From JAACFF01 sp963807975 (GTDB lineage Bacteria; Chloroflexota; Anaerolineae; Promineifilales; Promineifilaceae): DNA of 64,000 bases. Position numbers and translations under genes: made by a program. The stretch is taken from the NCBI GenBank assembly GCA_963807975.1, contig CAWEDV010000002.1, forward strand, positions 186,001 to 250,000. The letters are read 5' to 3'. This document shows positions 52,650 through 62,055 of the stretch, one piece after another (the first letter of the stretch is position 1; every line of letters starts with the position of its first letter). The notes beneath the pieces were generated by a model, which was given only the letters and a program-made list of their open reading frames with translations, made no database searches and was not told the origin of the DNA.

Positions 52650-52961
52650 TCATACTCCTTCTAACTGGGATTTGAGGGCGGCGGTTGAAAAGGAGAGCGC
52701 TTTTTTTAAATGTGCATTCTCTAGATGCAGACGATTGTTATCCGTGCGCAGGGCACGCGCTTCTTCTTCAAGGCGTGCAATAATGTTGCGGGGATAATCT
52801 TCTTCCCCCTCATGGCCAAAGCGGGCATGCCACATCGCCAGTTTTCTAGGTTTGATGCCGAGAAGAAGAGCGACCTCGGCGACAGACTGCGCACTTGGTT
52901 CACTCATGCGAACTGCCTCTAGTTTGAATGCATCACTATACTTACGCTTCTTTTTATTCAT
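52650..52961 (-). mobile_element. Orphan IS3-family OrfA (helix-turn-helix transposase subunit)
   Basis: 103 residues from ATG 52961 (GAGG 6 bases upstream). KKKRKYSDAFKLEAVRM, then a helix-turn-helix (SVAEVALLLGIKPRKLAMW) and a leucine-zipper-like helix with LRTDNNRLHLENAHLKKAL: the layout of IS3/IS911 OrfA. No OrfB (DDE domain) follows: the next 98 bases before the neighbouring gene carry none, and no terminal inverted repeats were recognised. Either a deletion remnant of an insertion sequence or a captured DNA-binding protein. Confidence 0.75.
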
Positions 52962-53071
52962 AAATAACCTCATGGCACAGATTCATGGTTGTAGCTTATC
53001 ATAGAACATTTGTTCTTGTCAAGACACAAAAAGTGACAGGTTTTGGGCCAATAGCAAACACTTTGATTGGG

Positions 53072-53767
53072 TCAGGAGAGGCGGGGCTGGATGAGGGTCA
53101 GGTAATGAGTGTTGAGGATTTTGAGTTTTTCGAGGAGGACGGCGAGGGTCCAGGAGATGGGCACGAGGCGGCGGGCGAGGGGTGGGGCAAGCGTGATGCG
53201 CTGGAAGTGGAGGACGCAGTTGGGGAAGAGGGCGCGCAAATCAGTGGGGCGCAGGCCCTGAGTTTGGGGATTGATAGGGTTGAGCCAGAAATCGTAGGAG
53301 ATAATCACGCCCGCCGGCCGTAGGAGGCGCAGCATTTCGCGGGCTATCTCTTGCTGAATGGCACGGTCGAGGATGGAGGAAAAGACGGTAAACTGGAGGA
53401 TGAGGTCGAAGGAGGCACTGGGAAAGGGTAGGTGACGGCCGTCGGCGCACTCCAAGCTGATGCCGGGCAGCCGTTCGCGGGCGGCGGCGAGACGGTCGGG
53501 CAGCAGATCGACACCTTGCAAATCGCGCGCCTTGACGCCAAGACCGAGCATTTCCAGCAAGACACCGCCGCCGCCGCAGCCTATCTCCAAGACCGTTTTA
53601 CCGGCCATTGGCAGCAGCCTATGCCTGCGCAGAAGGTGCGTCAGGGCACGTTGTCTTTGCTGCAATGTAAATAGGTTGGCCTGGTTAAAAAGGGAATACC
53701 GATCTACATTGGTGCGATTTGCAGCGCGGCGAGCATATTCAGCCCTGAGTCGGTCGAGATCATTCAT
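53072..53767 (-). CDS. Class I SAM-dependent methyltransferase
   Basis: 231 residues. Motif I VLEIGCGGGGVLLEM near 58, motif II acidic residue in LQGVDLLPD, then LECADGRHLPFPSASFDLIL (motif III/IV). The C-terminal part is hydrophobic and ends with a short helix. It lies downstream of, and in the same direction as, a chain of polysaccharide genes, 104 bases after the GT2 gene, so O-methylation of a glycan or lipid intermediate is likely. Specific acceptor unknown. Confidence 0.88.
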   Translation of the reverse strand: MNDLDRLRAEYARRAANRTNVDRYSLFNQANLFTLQQRQRALTHLLRRHRLLPMAGKTVLEIGCGGGGVLLEMLGLGVKARDLQGVDLLPDRLAAARERLPGISLECADGRHLPFPSASFDLILQFTVFSSILDRAIQQEIAREMLRLLRPAGVIISYDFWLNPINPQTQGLRPTDLRALFPNCVLHFQRITLAPPLARRLVPISWTLAVLLEKLKILNTHYLTLIQPRLS

Positions 53768-53871
53768 AATTGGGGGATTGAAACCACGAGCATAGCGTAC
53801 CCATTGCGGTCATGGGAACAAGATGGAATCTTGTTCAACAGGTTGCTCACGAGGCAAGGAACAGGAAGCAA

Positions 53872-54888
53872 TTACCAGGAGGGCACCCCACCTTTTTTAT
53901 CCCCCCAGCGCCCGGCGAAACGGCCGAGGCCGACCAGGAAACCCCAGCCATAGGCGATATGCATCACTGGGTGGGCGATGAGCAGGCCGGGCAGGTATTT
54001 CCAGCCATGCTGGCGGGCGATTTGGAGAGAAGCCATGATGTTGGCGGCTCCATAGGCGAGGAGGATGAATATTAGGAGTCCCCAGCCGATGGGCAGCAGC
54101 GCGGCCAAGATGATGGAGAGGACAAAGATGAAGGGCACGAACTGGCGCCAGCGCATCTGGCGGGGATGTTTCTGCAGGACGCGCACTTTCCAATAGCCGT
54201 ACTGGTAAAATTGACGCCACAGATTGCGCAGGGAGCTGCGGCTGTAATAGCGGGATTGGATATCGGGCGTGAGCAGGATACGGCCGCCTTGTTTGAGGAG
54301 GCGATAGTTGTATTCGTCGTCCTGGTTGCGGACGAGTTCTTCATCGTAGAGGCCGATGCGGCGGATGGTCTCCATTTTGTAGGCGGCAAAGGGGACGGTT
54401 TCGACCCAGAGGGCGCGGTCTTTGATGGTGCGGAAGGCGGAGCCGCCCATGCCGAACCAGGAACTCATAGCCAGGGCGATAGCCTGGGCGTCTGTTGTCT
54501 CGCCGATGGTCTCAATGGGGCCGCCGACGCCGTCGGCACCGCTTACCTGTAGGTGGCGGACACATTGGCTGACGTAATCGGAGGCGATTTCGCAGTGACC
54601 GTCAACGCGTACGATGATCTCGCCAGATGCCTGGTGGAGCGCAATGTTCATCGCTGAGGGAACAATATGCTGTGGGTTATCAAGAAGGCGGATATTCGGC
54701 CGTTCTTGAACTTGCTGCTTGATTATTTCTCGAGTGCCGTCGGTGGACAAACCATCAGCGACAATGATTTCCATCTGTTCCACCGGATAATCTTGGGCAA
54801 AGATTGATTTCAGGCTCCGCATTATATACGCCCGTTCATTGCGTACAGGCATAATAATTGTGACGAACGGCCACGAATCGATACTCAT
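53872..54888 (-). CDS. Family 2 glycosyltransferase, ExoA-like
   Basis: 338 residues. GT-A core VTIIMPVRNERAYIMRSL, IIVADGLSTDGTREI and the D-x-D-like RVDGHCE, followed by ETVPFAAYKMETI, RNQDDEYNYRLLKQGG (base and product site) and two or three C-terminal membrane segments (about 250-300). This is the succinoglycan ExoA-like pattern. It overlaps the upstream CapK-like gene by four bases (ATGA), showing operon structure. It adds a sugar to a lipid-linked repeat unit at the cytoplasmic face; donor and acceptor are unknown. Confidence 0.9.
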   Translation of the reverse strand: MSIDSWPFVTIIMPVRNERAYIMRSLKSIFAQDYPVEQMEIIVADGLSTDGTREIIKQQVQERPNIRLLDNPQHIVPSAMNIALHQASGEIIVRVDGHCEIASDYVSQCVRHLQVSGADGVGGPIETIGETTDAQAIALAMSSWFGMGGSAFRTIKDRALWVETVPFAAYKMETIRRIGLYDEELVRNQDDEYNYRLLKQGGRILLTPDIQSRYYSRSSLRNLWRQFYQYGYWKVRVLQKHPRQMRWRQFVPFIFVLSIILAALLPIGWGLLIFILLAYGAANIMASLQIARQHGWKYLPGLLIAHPVMHIAYGWGFLVGLGRFAGRWGDKKGGVPSW

Positions 54889-56285
54889 GTCCGCGGATTC
54901 TCTAGATTCGATATCACAGCTCGGAATTTACCATTACTTGTTCTTGGAATAGCATCAACTTCTTCGACTATTACATTCATTTTGCCGACACGATCTTGCA
55001 TAAGACGCTCTATCAAGGCTGGCGATTGGCTTGAATACTCTTCTGACGGTACGACTTTCACACGCAGGTTTTCGGTCGATTCCTGTATGATCTGTGCTTC
55101 GACTATGGGCAGATCCGCCTTAAAGATCGGATCAAGACGTCCTAGATGACGCCCATCGGGTGTAACAATCATATCGTCCATGCGCCCCTCAATACGCTGC
55201 CAGAGCGGCAATGTCCGCCCGCACGCGCACCTATCGGCCGAATTTAAAGCACCCCGATCGCCGATCTCGTAACGTATTAAGGGCATATCGGCGTTCAGCA
55301 GATTCGTACCGATAATTCTTCCTGAACTGCCGCCTGATACTGGTTTATCAGTATGATCATCTAGAATCTCGACCACGCCGACTTCAGGCCAGATATGCAG
55401 TGAACCAACCTCGCATTCACTACCGGCGGCAACAATCTCGGCCATACCGTAGCTATCATATATCGGACAATCAAATACGTGGGCCAGCACTTGTCGTTGG
55501 GATGCGTAAAGCGGCTCTGCATTGCCGGTAATAAAAAGCATTTGGGGTGCTTCCAGATGCTGATACTGCGCGACCCGTGCCAGGTACGACATGGCTGACG
55601 GGTAGCCAAGCAAATAGGTGATATTATGCCGTTTTATAGCTTCCAGATAATCCGGTACAGTTTTCTCGCTGAGATGATACGATGAGAGGTAAAGCTGTTG
55701 TAGTCCGGCGTTCCATACCCAATATGGAGGCCGCGACCGGTCCACAGATGCAACCATTTGGCCGCCAAGAATCGCCCAACGATCATGGCGGCTTACACCA
55801 TGCCAGCGGCGCATGCGTGCTTCAACCAATGCGTACCACTCGATTACGGTTTGTCGACTCCACCACACACTAAGTGGTTTTCCACTGGTACCGCTCGTAT
55901 GTTCATGATACATCTCTTGCGGATTACAATCATCGGCCACAAAATCAAGAGGAGCTTTGCGAACGGAATCTTTTTGTAGGATCGGCCAATTCTCGAGCCG
56001 CTCCCAAGACAAGCTGCTGCCCGCCCGGCGTAGGCCTGCCCAATAGGCGCGATAATAGGGAACCTTTGTTGCCGCTCGATTGAGGACTAATGCTAATCGT
56101 TCTTCGCGCCACGAATGCCAACTAGCGGCAGACCACCGGTCTCTATCCAAAGCTTGATCAACCAAGCTTTCAAAGCCAGCCCCGTACCGCCAGCGGCGCA
56201 AATAATAGCCACGCGTACTCGCTGCAGCGACTTTCGCAGGATAAGGAAGATTAAGAAAAATCCGGTGCAGATCAACCACGGTCAT
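54885..56285 (-). CDS. CapK/phenylacetate-CoA ligase-like adenylate-forming protein
   Basis: 466 residues. AMP-binding P-loop HEHTSGTSGKPLSVWW near 130, YDSYGMAEIVAAGSEC as the adenylate motif, and LIRYEIGDRGAL followed by a cysteine-rich DRCACGRTLP finger, as in PaaK/CapK proteins; the C-terminal EVDAIPRTSNGKFRAVI holds the catalytic lysine. CapK-like members in capsule loci probably activate an acyl or amino acid for attachment to the glycan. Overlaps the GT4 gene upstream by 14 bases and the GT2 gene downstream by four. Confidence 0.88.
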   Translation of the reverse strand: MTVVDLHRIFLNLPYPAKVAAASTRGYYLRRWRYGAGFESLVDQALDRDRWSAASWHSWREERLALVLNRAATKVPYYRAYWAGLRRAGSSLSWERLENWPILQKDSVRKAPLDFVADDCNPQEMYHEHTSGTSGKPLSVWWSRQTVIEWYALVEARMRRWHGVSRHDRWAILGGQMVASVDRSRPPYWVWNAGLQQLYLSSYHLSEKTVPDYLEAIKRHNITYLLGYPSAMSYLARVAQYQHLEAPQMLFITGNAEPLYASQRQVLAHVFDCPIYDSYGMAEIVAAGSECEVGSLHIWPEVGVVEILDDHTDKPVSGGSSGRIIGTNLLNADMPLIRYEIGDRGALNSADRCACGRTLPLWQRIEGRMDDMIVTPDGRHLGRLDPIFKADLPIVEAQIIQESTENLRVKVVPSEEYSSQSPALIERLMQDRVGKMNVIVEEVDAIPRTSNGKFRAVISNLENPRT

Positions 56286-57363
56286 TTTTTCGAGGAAGCT
56301 CTGTCAATAACGCACAAAAGAGATCTTGCCATTTCTGGAATACACGAGTCCAGTCACTTTGCTCTGCAAGCAATCTACCGTTTCGCGAAAGACGTTCGGC
56401 GACCGCCGGCTCATTTAACAAGCGGGTAACTGCTTGGACCATGGCGCCGGCATCATTGTCCCCAACAAGAAGCCCAGTACTCTCATTTTCAAGCAAATAT
56501 GGAACACCGCCGACTTCGGTAGCAACAATAGGAAGCCCACAGGCAGCCGCCTCAAGCAAGCTAACCGGCATATTGTCAATATGATTGGTATTCAGAAAGA
56601 TATCATGCAGTGCGAAGGTTTCTTGCTTTTCGCTTAGGTCTAAATAGCCAGGAAACTGAACCTGCTTTGTTAATCCGCGTTTGATAACATGACGCTTAAC
56701 CGCATCCAAGAGGCCTTTTTCCTGCCCGGCCATGGTCAACAGGACATCGGGATACTCGCGACGTAGTTGCTCAACGACATCCAAAGCCAGGAGAGGATTG
56801 TATATCGGGTGAAAGGTCCGCATCCATAACAAACGTGGTTGAAGTTTGCGTCTTAATTTAAATGGGTATTTTTCTATATCAAGAACGTTGGGAATAATTG
56901 TTACCGGATAGCCAAAGTTCTCGCAGAGCTGGGCTAGAAAGACAGAGGGTGAAACGATGGCTTGACCACGGCGTAGCACTCGTTTGGTCCAGCGAGGGTG
57001 CCGCTGGGCGAATTCTGGCAAATTGCCACCATGCAGCCAAAATACGAGTGGGATACGCAAGATCTTGGCAGCAAGTGAAGCAATGTCAACAATGCCAAAT
57101 GCAGGGCCGCTAAAGACCATTACGATCAATACATCAATCTGATTGCGCCATCTCACAATGCTTTGCACAGTATCAACAAGACGAAGCAAGCGGCTGCGGA
57201 ATGAAGATGTTTGCCAAACGGCGAATCCCTCTTCAATAAAAAGGCGTGCGACAATTTCACCCTGGCTGTTCACCCATCCAGGATGGCGCCCCAACATTGG
57301 ACCAACAAAACCAAGATGCGGAAGGCTAGGCGTTTTTTCTATGGCGTACTCTTTCTTGTGCAT
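56272..57363 (-). CDS. Family 4 glycosyltransferase (GT-B)
   Basis: 363 residues. N-terminal domain from PHLGFVGPMLGRHPGWV with VFWLHGGNLPEF; C-terminal domain with PNVLDIEKYPF, LLWMRTFHPIYNP and the donor site SLLEAAACGLPIVATEVGG plus ENESTGLLV. A retaining GT-B enzyme using a sugar nucleotide, acting in the cytoplasm. Its ATG lies within the end of the CapA gene (38-base overlap); a shorter start is possible but none has a better ribosome site. Confidence 0.9.
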   Translation of the reverse strand: MHKKEYAIEKTPSLPHLGFVGPMLGRHPGWVNSQGEIVARLFIEEGFAVWQTSSFRSRLLRLVDTVQSIVRWRNQIDVLIVMVFSGPAFGIVDIASLAAKILRIPLVFWLHGGNLPEFAQRHPRWTKRVLRRGQAIVSPSVFLAQLCENFGYPVTIIPNVLDIEKYPFKLRRKLQPRLLWMRTFHPIYNPLLALDVVEQLRREYPDVLLTMAGQEKGLLDAVKRHVIKRGLTKQVQFPGYLDLSEKQETFALHDIFLNTNHIDNMPVSLLEAAACGLPIVATEVGGVPYLLENESTGLLVGDNDAGAMVQAVTRLLNEPAVAERLSRNGRLLAEQSDWTRVFQKWQDLFCALLTELPRKNDRG

Positions 57364-58543
57364 AACGCAGGAGCAGTCTCAGATGAGCGGGTCTTACCTG
57401 CTGCAGTTCGCGGGCGACGATTCCCAGTCGCCCGCGCTTTAAGTGATGCCCAAGTACGGCTATCGTATGTCCAGCATTGCGCGCAGCACGCTGCTCGGCG
57501 AATTCCTTATCATATCCCGTGGACAGCTTTAGACTAATCCGCTGCAATCGTTCTAGAATGCGCAGGCCGTGGGCGCCAGTCGCCCATTGTACACGCATGC
57601 CTTCTTCGATAATAATAGGGATCGCAGCCACCTGAATGATGCCGCTTCGCGCGCAATCGATGACAAATAGGGCGCTTTCCTGCTGCTCCTGGACCATTAT
57701 TTCACTGACAACCTGTCCTTCCTGCCAATCCCATAAAGCATTGCCTAAACAGTAAGCAACAAAGCTGTCGTCGACGAACTCTACTCCCTGCAGGACATGG
57801 GCGTGATGCATTAGTACCAGACCGGCTCCGGCTGCGGCCAACTGGTGAGCTAGTTCCCGGCAGGCGGGATCGGGGTAATCCAGGTACATCAGACCGATAT
57901 GGAGAGAAACGATGAGTAAATCGACCTCTTGATGATGCTGTTTAACAGCAGAGAGCAGTTGATCGCCGGCAAATTCCCAATAGTACGCATCTGCGATTTG
58001 TTGCTTGCGTAATGTACGACCGCAAGCCAGCCAGCCAACTCGAAAATCGTCCACACCAGTGATGACCAAATTTCCAGCCTCTTCACGAGTCTTGCCAACA
58101 CCTAAGGGGGTTATGCCAACCGATCGCAAAGCAGAGATCGTGTTTGCAAGTCCTGCACTACCATAATCTATGATGTGGTTATTGGCCAGATGCAGGTGCG
58201 TGAAGCCTGCTCGTTCTAAGGCTGGTGCGGCATCTGTTGATGCAGCAAATAGTGCTCCTGGAAGGAGATCAGGAAGGAGCGGAGTCTCTAGATTGCCAAG
58301 AACAATATCCGCCCGCTGCAACAGGGGAGATATGGCGGCCAGCGGCGCATCGTATCCAGAAGTCCGCGCTAGTTCACCAATTCTTCCGGAAAATCCTATA
58401 TCACCAAGGGCCATCATGCGCACAGCATAATCTTCTTCAATGGGCGTGCGCCACAACATAGCTGGAATGTGGCCAGCAACAAGTGGTGATATGGCTGTCG
58501 CGTCGACGATCTCAGGCATTATCGCCTGACGGCTCGTCATCAT
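57326..58543 (-). CDS. CapA family protein (PGA_cap metallophosphatase-like)
   Basis: 405 residues. The PGA_cap pattern is plain: MALGDIGFSGRI, ADIVLGNLETPL, FTHLHLANNHIIDYG, VSLHIGLMYLDYP and LMHHAHVLQGVEF; metal ligands Asp, Asn and His of the calcineurin-like fold are kept. There is no signal peptide, unlike CapA of gram-positive poly-gamma-glutamate systems. Starts at 58543 or at ATG 58519, which overlaps the end of the ligase frame. In polysaccharide loci its role is not settled. Confidence 0.85.
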   Translation of the reverse strand: MMTSRQAIMPEIVDATAISPLVAGHIPAMLWRTPIEEDYAVRMMALGDIGFSGRIGELARTSGYDAPLAAISPLLQRADIVLGNLETPLLPDLLPGALFAASTDAAPALERAGFTHLHLANNHIIDYGSAGLANTISALRSVGITPLGVGKTREEAGNLVITGVDDFRVGWLACGRTLRKQQIADAYYWEFAGDQLLSAVKQHHQEVDLLIVSLHIGLMYLDYPDPACRELAHQLAAAGAGLVLMHHAHVLQGVEFVDDSFVAYCLGNALWDWQEGQVVSEIMVQEQQESALFVIDCARSGIIQVAAIPIIIEEGMRVQWATGAHGLRILERLQRISLKLSTGYDKEFAEQRAARNAGHTIAVLGHHLKRGRLGIVARELQQVRPAHLRLLLRYAQERVRHRKNA

Positions 58544-59881
58544 CTGCTTCCATTATTATCGTCGCTGCAGCAAGTCCAAAGGTATAAGCCGGCGCGGCAA
58601 GACGCATGGCAGAATGGAATAGAAACATCAACGTGTAGGCGATTCCAGCAGCTGAAAATGCCTTGGCTAAAGGGGGCTGTGGACGGGCAAGCAAACGGAA
58701 AGCAAGCACAAGCAAAATGAGCAGCGCCGCCAGGCCCAGGCTGCCATGCTCAGACAACAGCCGCGTGTACTCATTGTGGGCTGACGATGCCCGAAATGTG
58801 GCAGCGTGCAGGTATAAGGATTGACCCGGCCCTACGCCGAACAGCGGATTTCACGAAAAATCTGCCAATCAGCGCGCGCAATATCATCGCGCCCGGTCAA
58901 ATCAAAATCCTGCAGGCGTGAGGTGACGATGCCTCCTGTAAACTCGTCAAGCCGAGGCAGGGCGAAGAAATTAAGCACAATATAACCAACAATGGCAACG
59001 GCAATAATAAGGGTGCGCATCTGCCTATCGCGAGCCAGGAAGAAGGCGGAAACGACGATAGCACCTAGACCAGTCCACAACCCGCCGCGGGAAAGGGTCA
59101 AGGCAGCCTGGGCTACCAGCCAAATGACGATGATGATCATTAGCCAACGCACGCCGCGATGCCTTTTATATAAAAGGGCCAAGAAAAAGGCGGCAACCAT
59201 GCCTAGACCCAGGATCGACGATACCTGATTCGGGCCAATGCCGGCGGATGTTGCCTTACCACCAACTTGAATAACCAGCGAGTCGGCCGTCCAGATGACG
59301 AAATTAGCCAGGAAAGCAAGCCCGACTATGGGCCCCAGGATGGCCAGCAGCAAGCGCTCAAGTTGAGCTGAGGTGAGCTTGATCTTGTCGAAAAACATCA
59401 TGGCCACGGCAAGGGTCAAAGGCCCACTGAGGTTGAAGGCGATTTGTTCACGGTCAAATCGAGCCAGAAGGGCAATGGAGGGGATGAGTAGTATGAAATA
59501 AAAGATGGGCAGTTTAGGGGCCTGGAAGAGACGCTTTTCCCTAAACAAGCCTAGAGCAAGCAGGAGGATGACGGCATATTTGCCCATTTCCCAAAACACG
59601 CCGGCACCGGTGCCGCGCCAGATCACCTCGACGCCGACGATATAGCCGGTTACATAAATCAAACGCTCAGATGTTTGATCACGATATAAGAAGAAGAGGC
59701 CGGCGCCAACAGTCAGCAGCGCCAGGGCCGTGGCCAGTAAACTGCTGCGATCCATGGCGACGGCCGCAACCATGTTTAAAGCTAAAAAGGCAATGATGCG
59801 CACCAATGGTGAAGCAGTTAACAGCCGCGCCGGGTTGCTGGGCAAATCCCGGTTATCAACCGGTCGCAATGTTTCTCTCAT
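58512..59881 (-). pseudogene. O-antigen ligase/polymerase-like gene with a one-base frameshift
   Basis: The 5' frame (59881 down to 58832) encodes about ten membrane segments of a Wzy_C/O-antigen-ligase-like protein, but breaks off as IFREIRCSA. Near 58850 the sequence reads GAAATCCG; adding one A (GAAAATCCG) restores E-N-P, after which the other frame continues PLFGVGPGQSLYLH and the conserved HNEYTRLLSEHGSLG, then the last two membrane segments, to 58512. The restored protein is about 455 residues, normal for the family. The change is in a short A run, so either a real inactivation, a slippage-regulated gene or a sequencing error. The ligase would polymerise or transfer the glycan outside the membrane. 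Confidence 0.85.
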
Positions 59882-59884
59882 GGT

Positions 59885-60928
59885 TCACTCCGGCGCATCG
59901 AGATCGCTGTCACCTAACATCCAATGATTATCTAGCGCCATGTTTGCCATCAGTTCCTTATCCTGGCTCTGCCAGCAGAAACGGCCAGGAATGCGCATGA
60001 CAAAACCTAATCCACGCCAAAAAGGCCGCAACTCCGGCAAGAAATTTAATACCGTCACCTGCGCCGCCCCCCAACCAATCGCCTCTTGCAATAATAACAG
60101 CACCACCTGCCGCAGACCAGACAGATCTTCGCGGTCACCGATGAAATCCAGAATACGCACGGCCGGTATGCCCCCAAATTGCACCCGGCGGGCGATGAGA
60201 CAGTGCGTTGGCTTTCCAGCCGGTCCGGCGCGATAGAACAACAACTCTTCCCCGTACGGCGGCTCGAAATAACGCCACCGGCAGTAGGCGGCATCGCGGT
60301 AAATGGTGGCAGGGTAGTGCGCTTTGACCCGTTCAAAGATAGCGGCCATATCAGCAGCAGATGCTTCCGGCCAACTCCGGGCCTCACCGATATCCTGCGA
60401 GCACAAACGGTGCCGCCAAACACGAGCCAAGGGAGACAGCCCCTTCGCGACAAGATTCAAGCATTTGCCCCGGGTCCCCTCTGCTTGCCGTACAGTTTTA
60501 ACTCTGGCCGGGTACAGTGGCAGCAGCAGTACATCCCCATCCTCGCGCACTCCCCACTGATGTTTACGGTGGATTTTTGCCGCCAGTTCGTTTGGGAAAC
60601 CCAGCAGCAAACCAGCAGCTTCGCGCACACGCACATCAAAAATTGTTTGAATACCCTGCCCACGGAATGCGCGATCGACGATCAAATCGACCCACCATAA
60701 GGCCGGTACACGCCGCCCGCTCACGGCGCAGTCGACCGGGATAACAGCACAGTAAGCGACGATTTCCGCGCCAGACAAAATGAACCATTGATTCTCACGA
60801 CCTCGATAGAGCCATTGACCATGTTCGAGGATAAACTTACTCTTCTCGCTGGTAAATACACGCCCTAAGAACTCGGCAGCAGCAGCCAGATCAACCTCGC
60901 ACCCCGTAACCAGCTTGTATTCCTTCAT
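59885..60928 (-). CDS. GNAT-like acetyltransferase of the polysaccharide locus
   Basis: 347 residues from ATG 60928, which overlaps the stop of the preceding glycosyltransferase by one base. The first half is GNAT-like: VAYCAVIPVDCAVSG, WWVDLIVDRAFRGQGIQTIF (acetyl-CoA pyrophosphate loop RGQGIQ). The second half (about 190-330) looks like a second, degenerate acyltransferase domain (RWRYFEPPYG, ILDFIGD, VTVLNFLPELRPFWRGLGF). Two-domain GNAT proteins in capsule loci acylate sugar amines or peptides; acetylation of the amino sugar made at 45-48 kb is a possibility. Three bases separate it from the ligase gene. Confidence 0.78.
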   Translation of the reverse strand: MKEYKLVTGCEVDLAAAAEFLGRVFTSEKSKFILEHGQWLYRGRENQWFILSGAEIVAYCAVIPVDCAVSGRRVPALWWVDLIVDRAFRGQGIQTIFDVRVREAAGLLLGFPNELAAKIHRKHQWGVREDGDVLLLPLYPARVKTVRQAEGTRGKCLNLVAKGLSPLARVWRHRLCSQDIGEARSWPEASAADMAAIFERVKAHYPATIYRDAAYCRWRYFEPPYGEELLFYRAGPAGKPTHCLIARRVQFGGIPAVRILDFIGDREDLSGLRQVVLLLLQEAIGWGAAQVTVLNFLPELRPFWRGLGFVMRIPGRFCWQSQDKELMANMALDNHWMLGDSDLDAPE

Positions 60929-62055
60929 CAACTGACCGCCTGCTGATAAAGGTCGCTCAACCGATTGACGATTGGTTGGAAACTGTGTTCTGCCGCTACG
61001 GTCTGCCTTGCGGCATTGCCAAGTCTCTTGGCGAAAGCTTCATTCTCTAGCAGTCGCTGGATGGAGCTGGTAAGCGACTTTGCATTTTCAGATGGTACCA
61101 ATAAGCCGTTCCTCTCATGCAGGACAATATTTGGAATTCCACCGACGGCCGTAGCCACCACCGGGCAGCCGGCAGCCATCGCTTCTAACAAGGCATTCGG
61201 CGTCCCCTCGCGACGCGAAGTCAGGCAGAATACGTTCAAACGCTGCATCAATTGCGGGATATCGGCGCGAAAGCCGGCCATCACAACCCGTCCCCTCAGC
61301 CCCAGCTCATCAATGCGGACCTGCAGTTGGGACGGCAGATCTGCCTCGCTGGGTATCGACTGGCCAACAATAATCCCGCGCACATCCTCGTGCAAGCGGA
61401 TGATTTCTGCCAGCGCCTCGATCAGCAGCTGCTGGTTCTTCACCTGACGCACATTGCCGACTGTGCCTACGACACGGTGAGCTTCCGTAATGCCTAGATC
61501 GCTCAAATCCACGGCCGTGGTAGATTGGACCGGCACGATTACAATATTAGGCAACAGAATAATGCGCTGCGGTTTGATACCAGCTTCTTCAAGCTCCGCC
61601 TGCAGTGAAGGTGCGTTCACCATTATTCGCGATACCAGATGTAACGAGGCATAGCGAAAATAAGATGGCAGCGCTTGAAAGCCCGTCAATTTAAGCGAGC
61701 CGCGCAGCGAGCCCCAGCGAACGGGCACCTTGGCCAGCCGGCCGGCCAGGCCCGCATAAGGGTTGTCATGAATGGTCCAGGAATGGACCACATCAGCCTT
61801 CAGCTTACGCAGCAGCCTGACAAGATATTGCAGCCGCTGCCGGATCGTGCGGCATGTGTCCGGTAAAAGCCAAACTCTCACCCCCGCATCACGCAGCGCA
61901 TCATCATATACCGCATGAGGACTGCGATTAAAGACGACAATATGCCGCTCAAATAGGGCCGGGTCTAGATGGACCATCGTCAAAAAAAGCTGCCGTTCAC
62001 TACCACCGCGACCAAGGTGATCGATCAAGGCAACCACGGTCACTTTCTCATGCAT
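60928..62055 (-). CDS. Family 4 glycosyltransferase (GT-B)
   Basis: 375 residues. N-terminal LIDHLGRGGSERQLFLTM binds the acceptor side; VVHSWTIHDNPYAGLAGR in the middle; VGTVGNVRQVKNQQLLIEAL, GFRADIPQLMQRLNVFCL and EGTPNALLEAMAAGCPVVATAVGGIP with ERNGLLVPSE form the donor site, including the EX7E-type glutamates. Overlaps the deacetylase gene upstream by 8 bases. Part of the glycan assembly operon; linkage unknown. Confidence 0.92.
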   Translation of the reverse strand: MHEKVTVVALIDHLGRGGSERQLFLTMVHLDPALFERHIVVFNRSPHAVYDDALRDAGVRVWLLPDTCRTIRQRLQYLVRLLRKLKADVVHSWTIHDNPYAGLAGRLAKVPVRWGSLRGSLKLTGFQALPSYFRYASLHLVSRIMVNAPSLQAELEEAGIKPQRIILLPNIVIVPVQSTTAVDLSDLGITEAHRVVGTVGNVRQVKNQQLLIEALAEIIRLHEDVRGIIVGQSIPSEADLPSQLQVRIDELGLRGRVVMAGFRADIPQLMQRLNVFCLTSRREGTPNALLEAMAAGCPVVATAVGGIPNIVLHERNGLLVPSENAKSLTSSIQRLLENEAFAKRLGNAARQTVAAEHSFQPIVNRLSDLYQQAVS

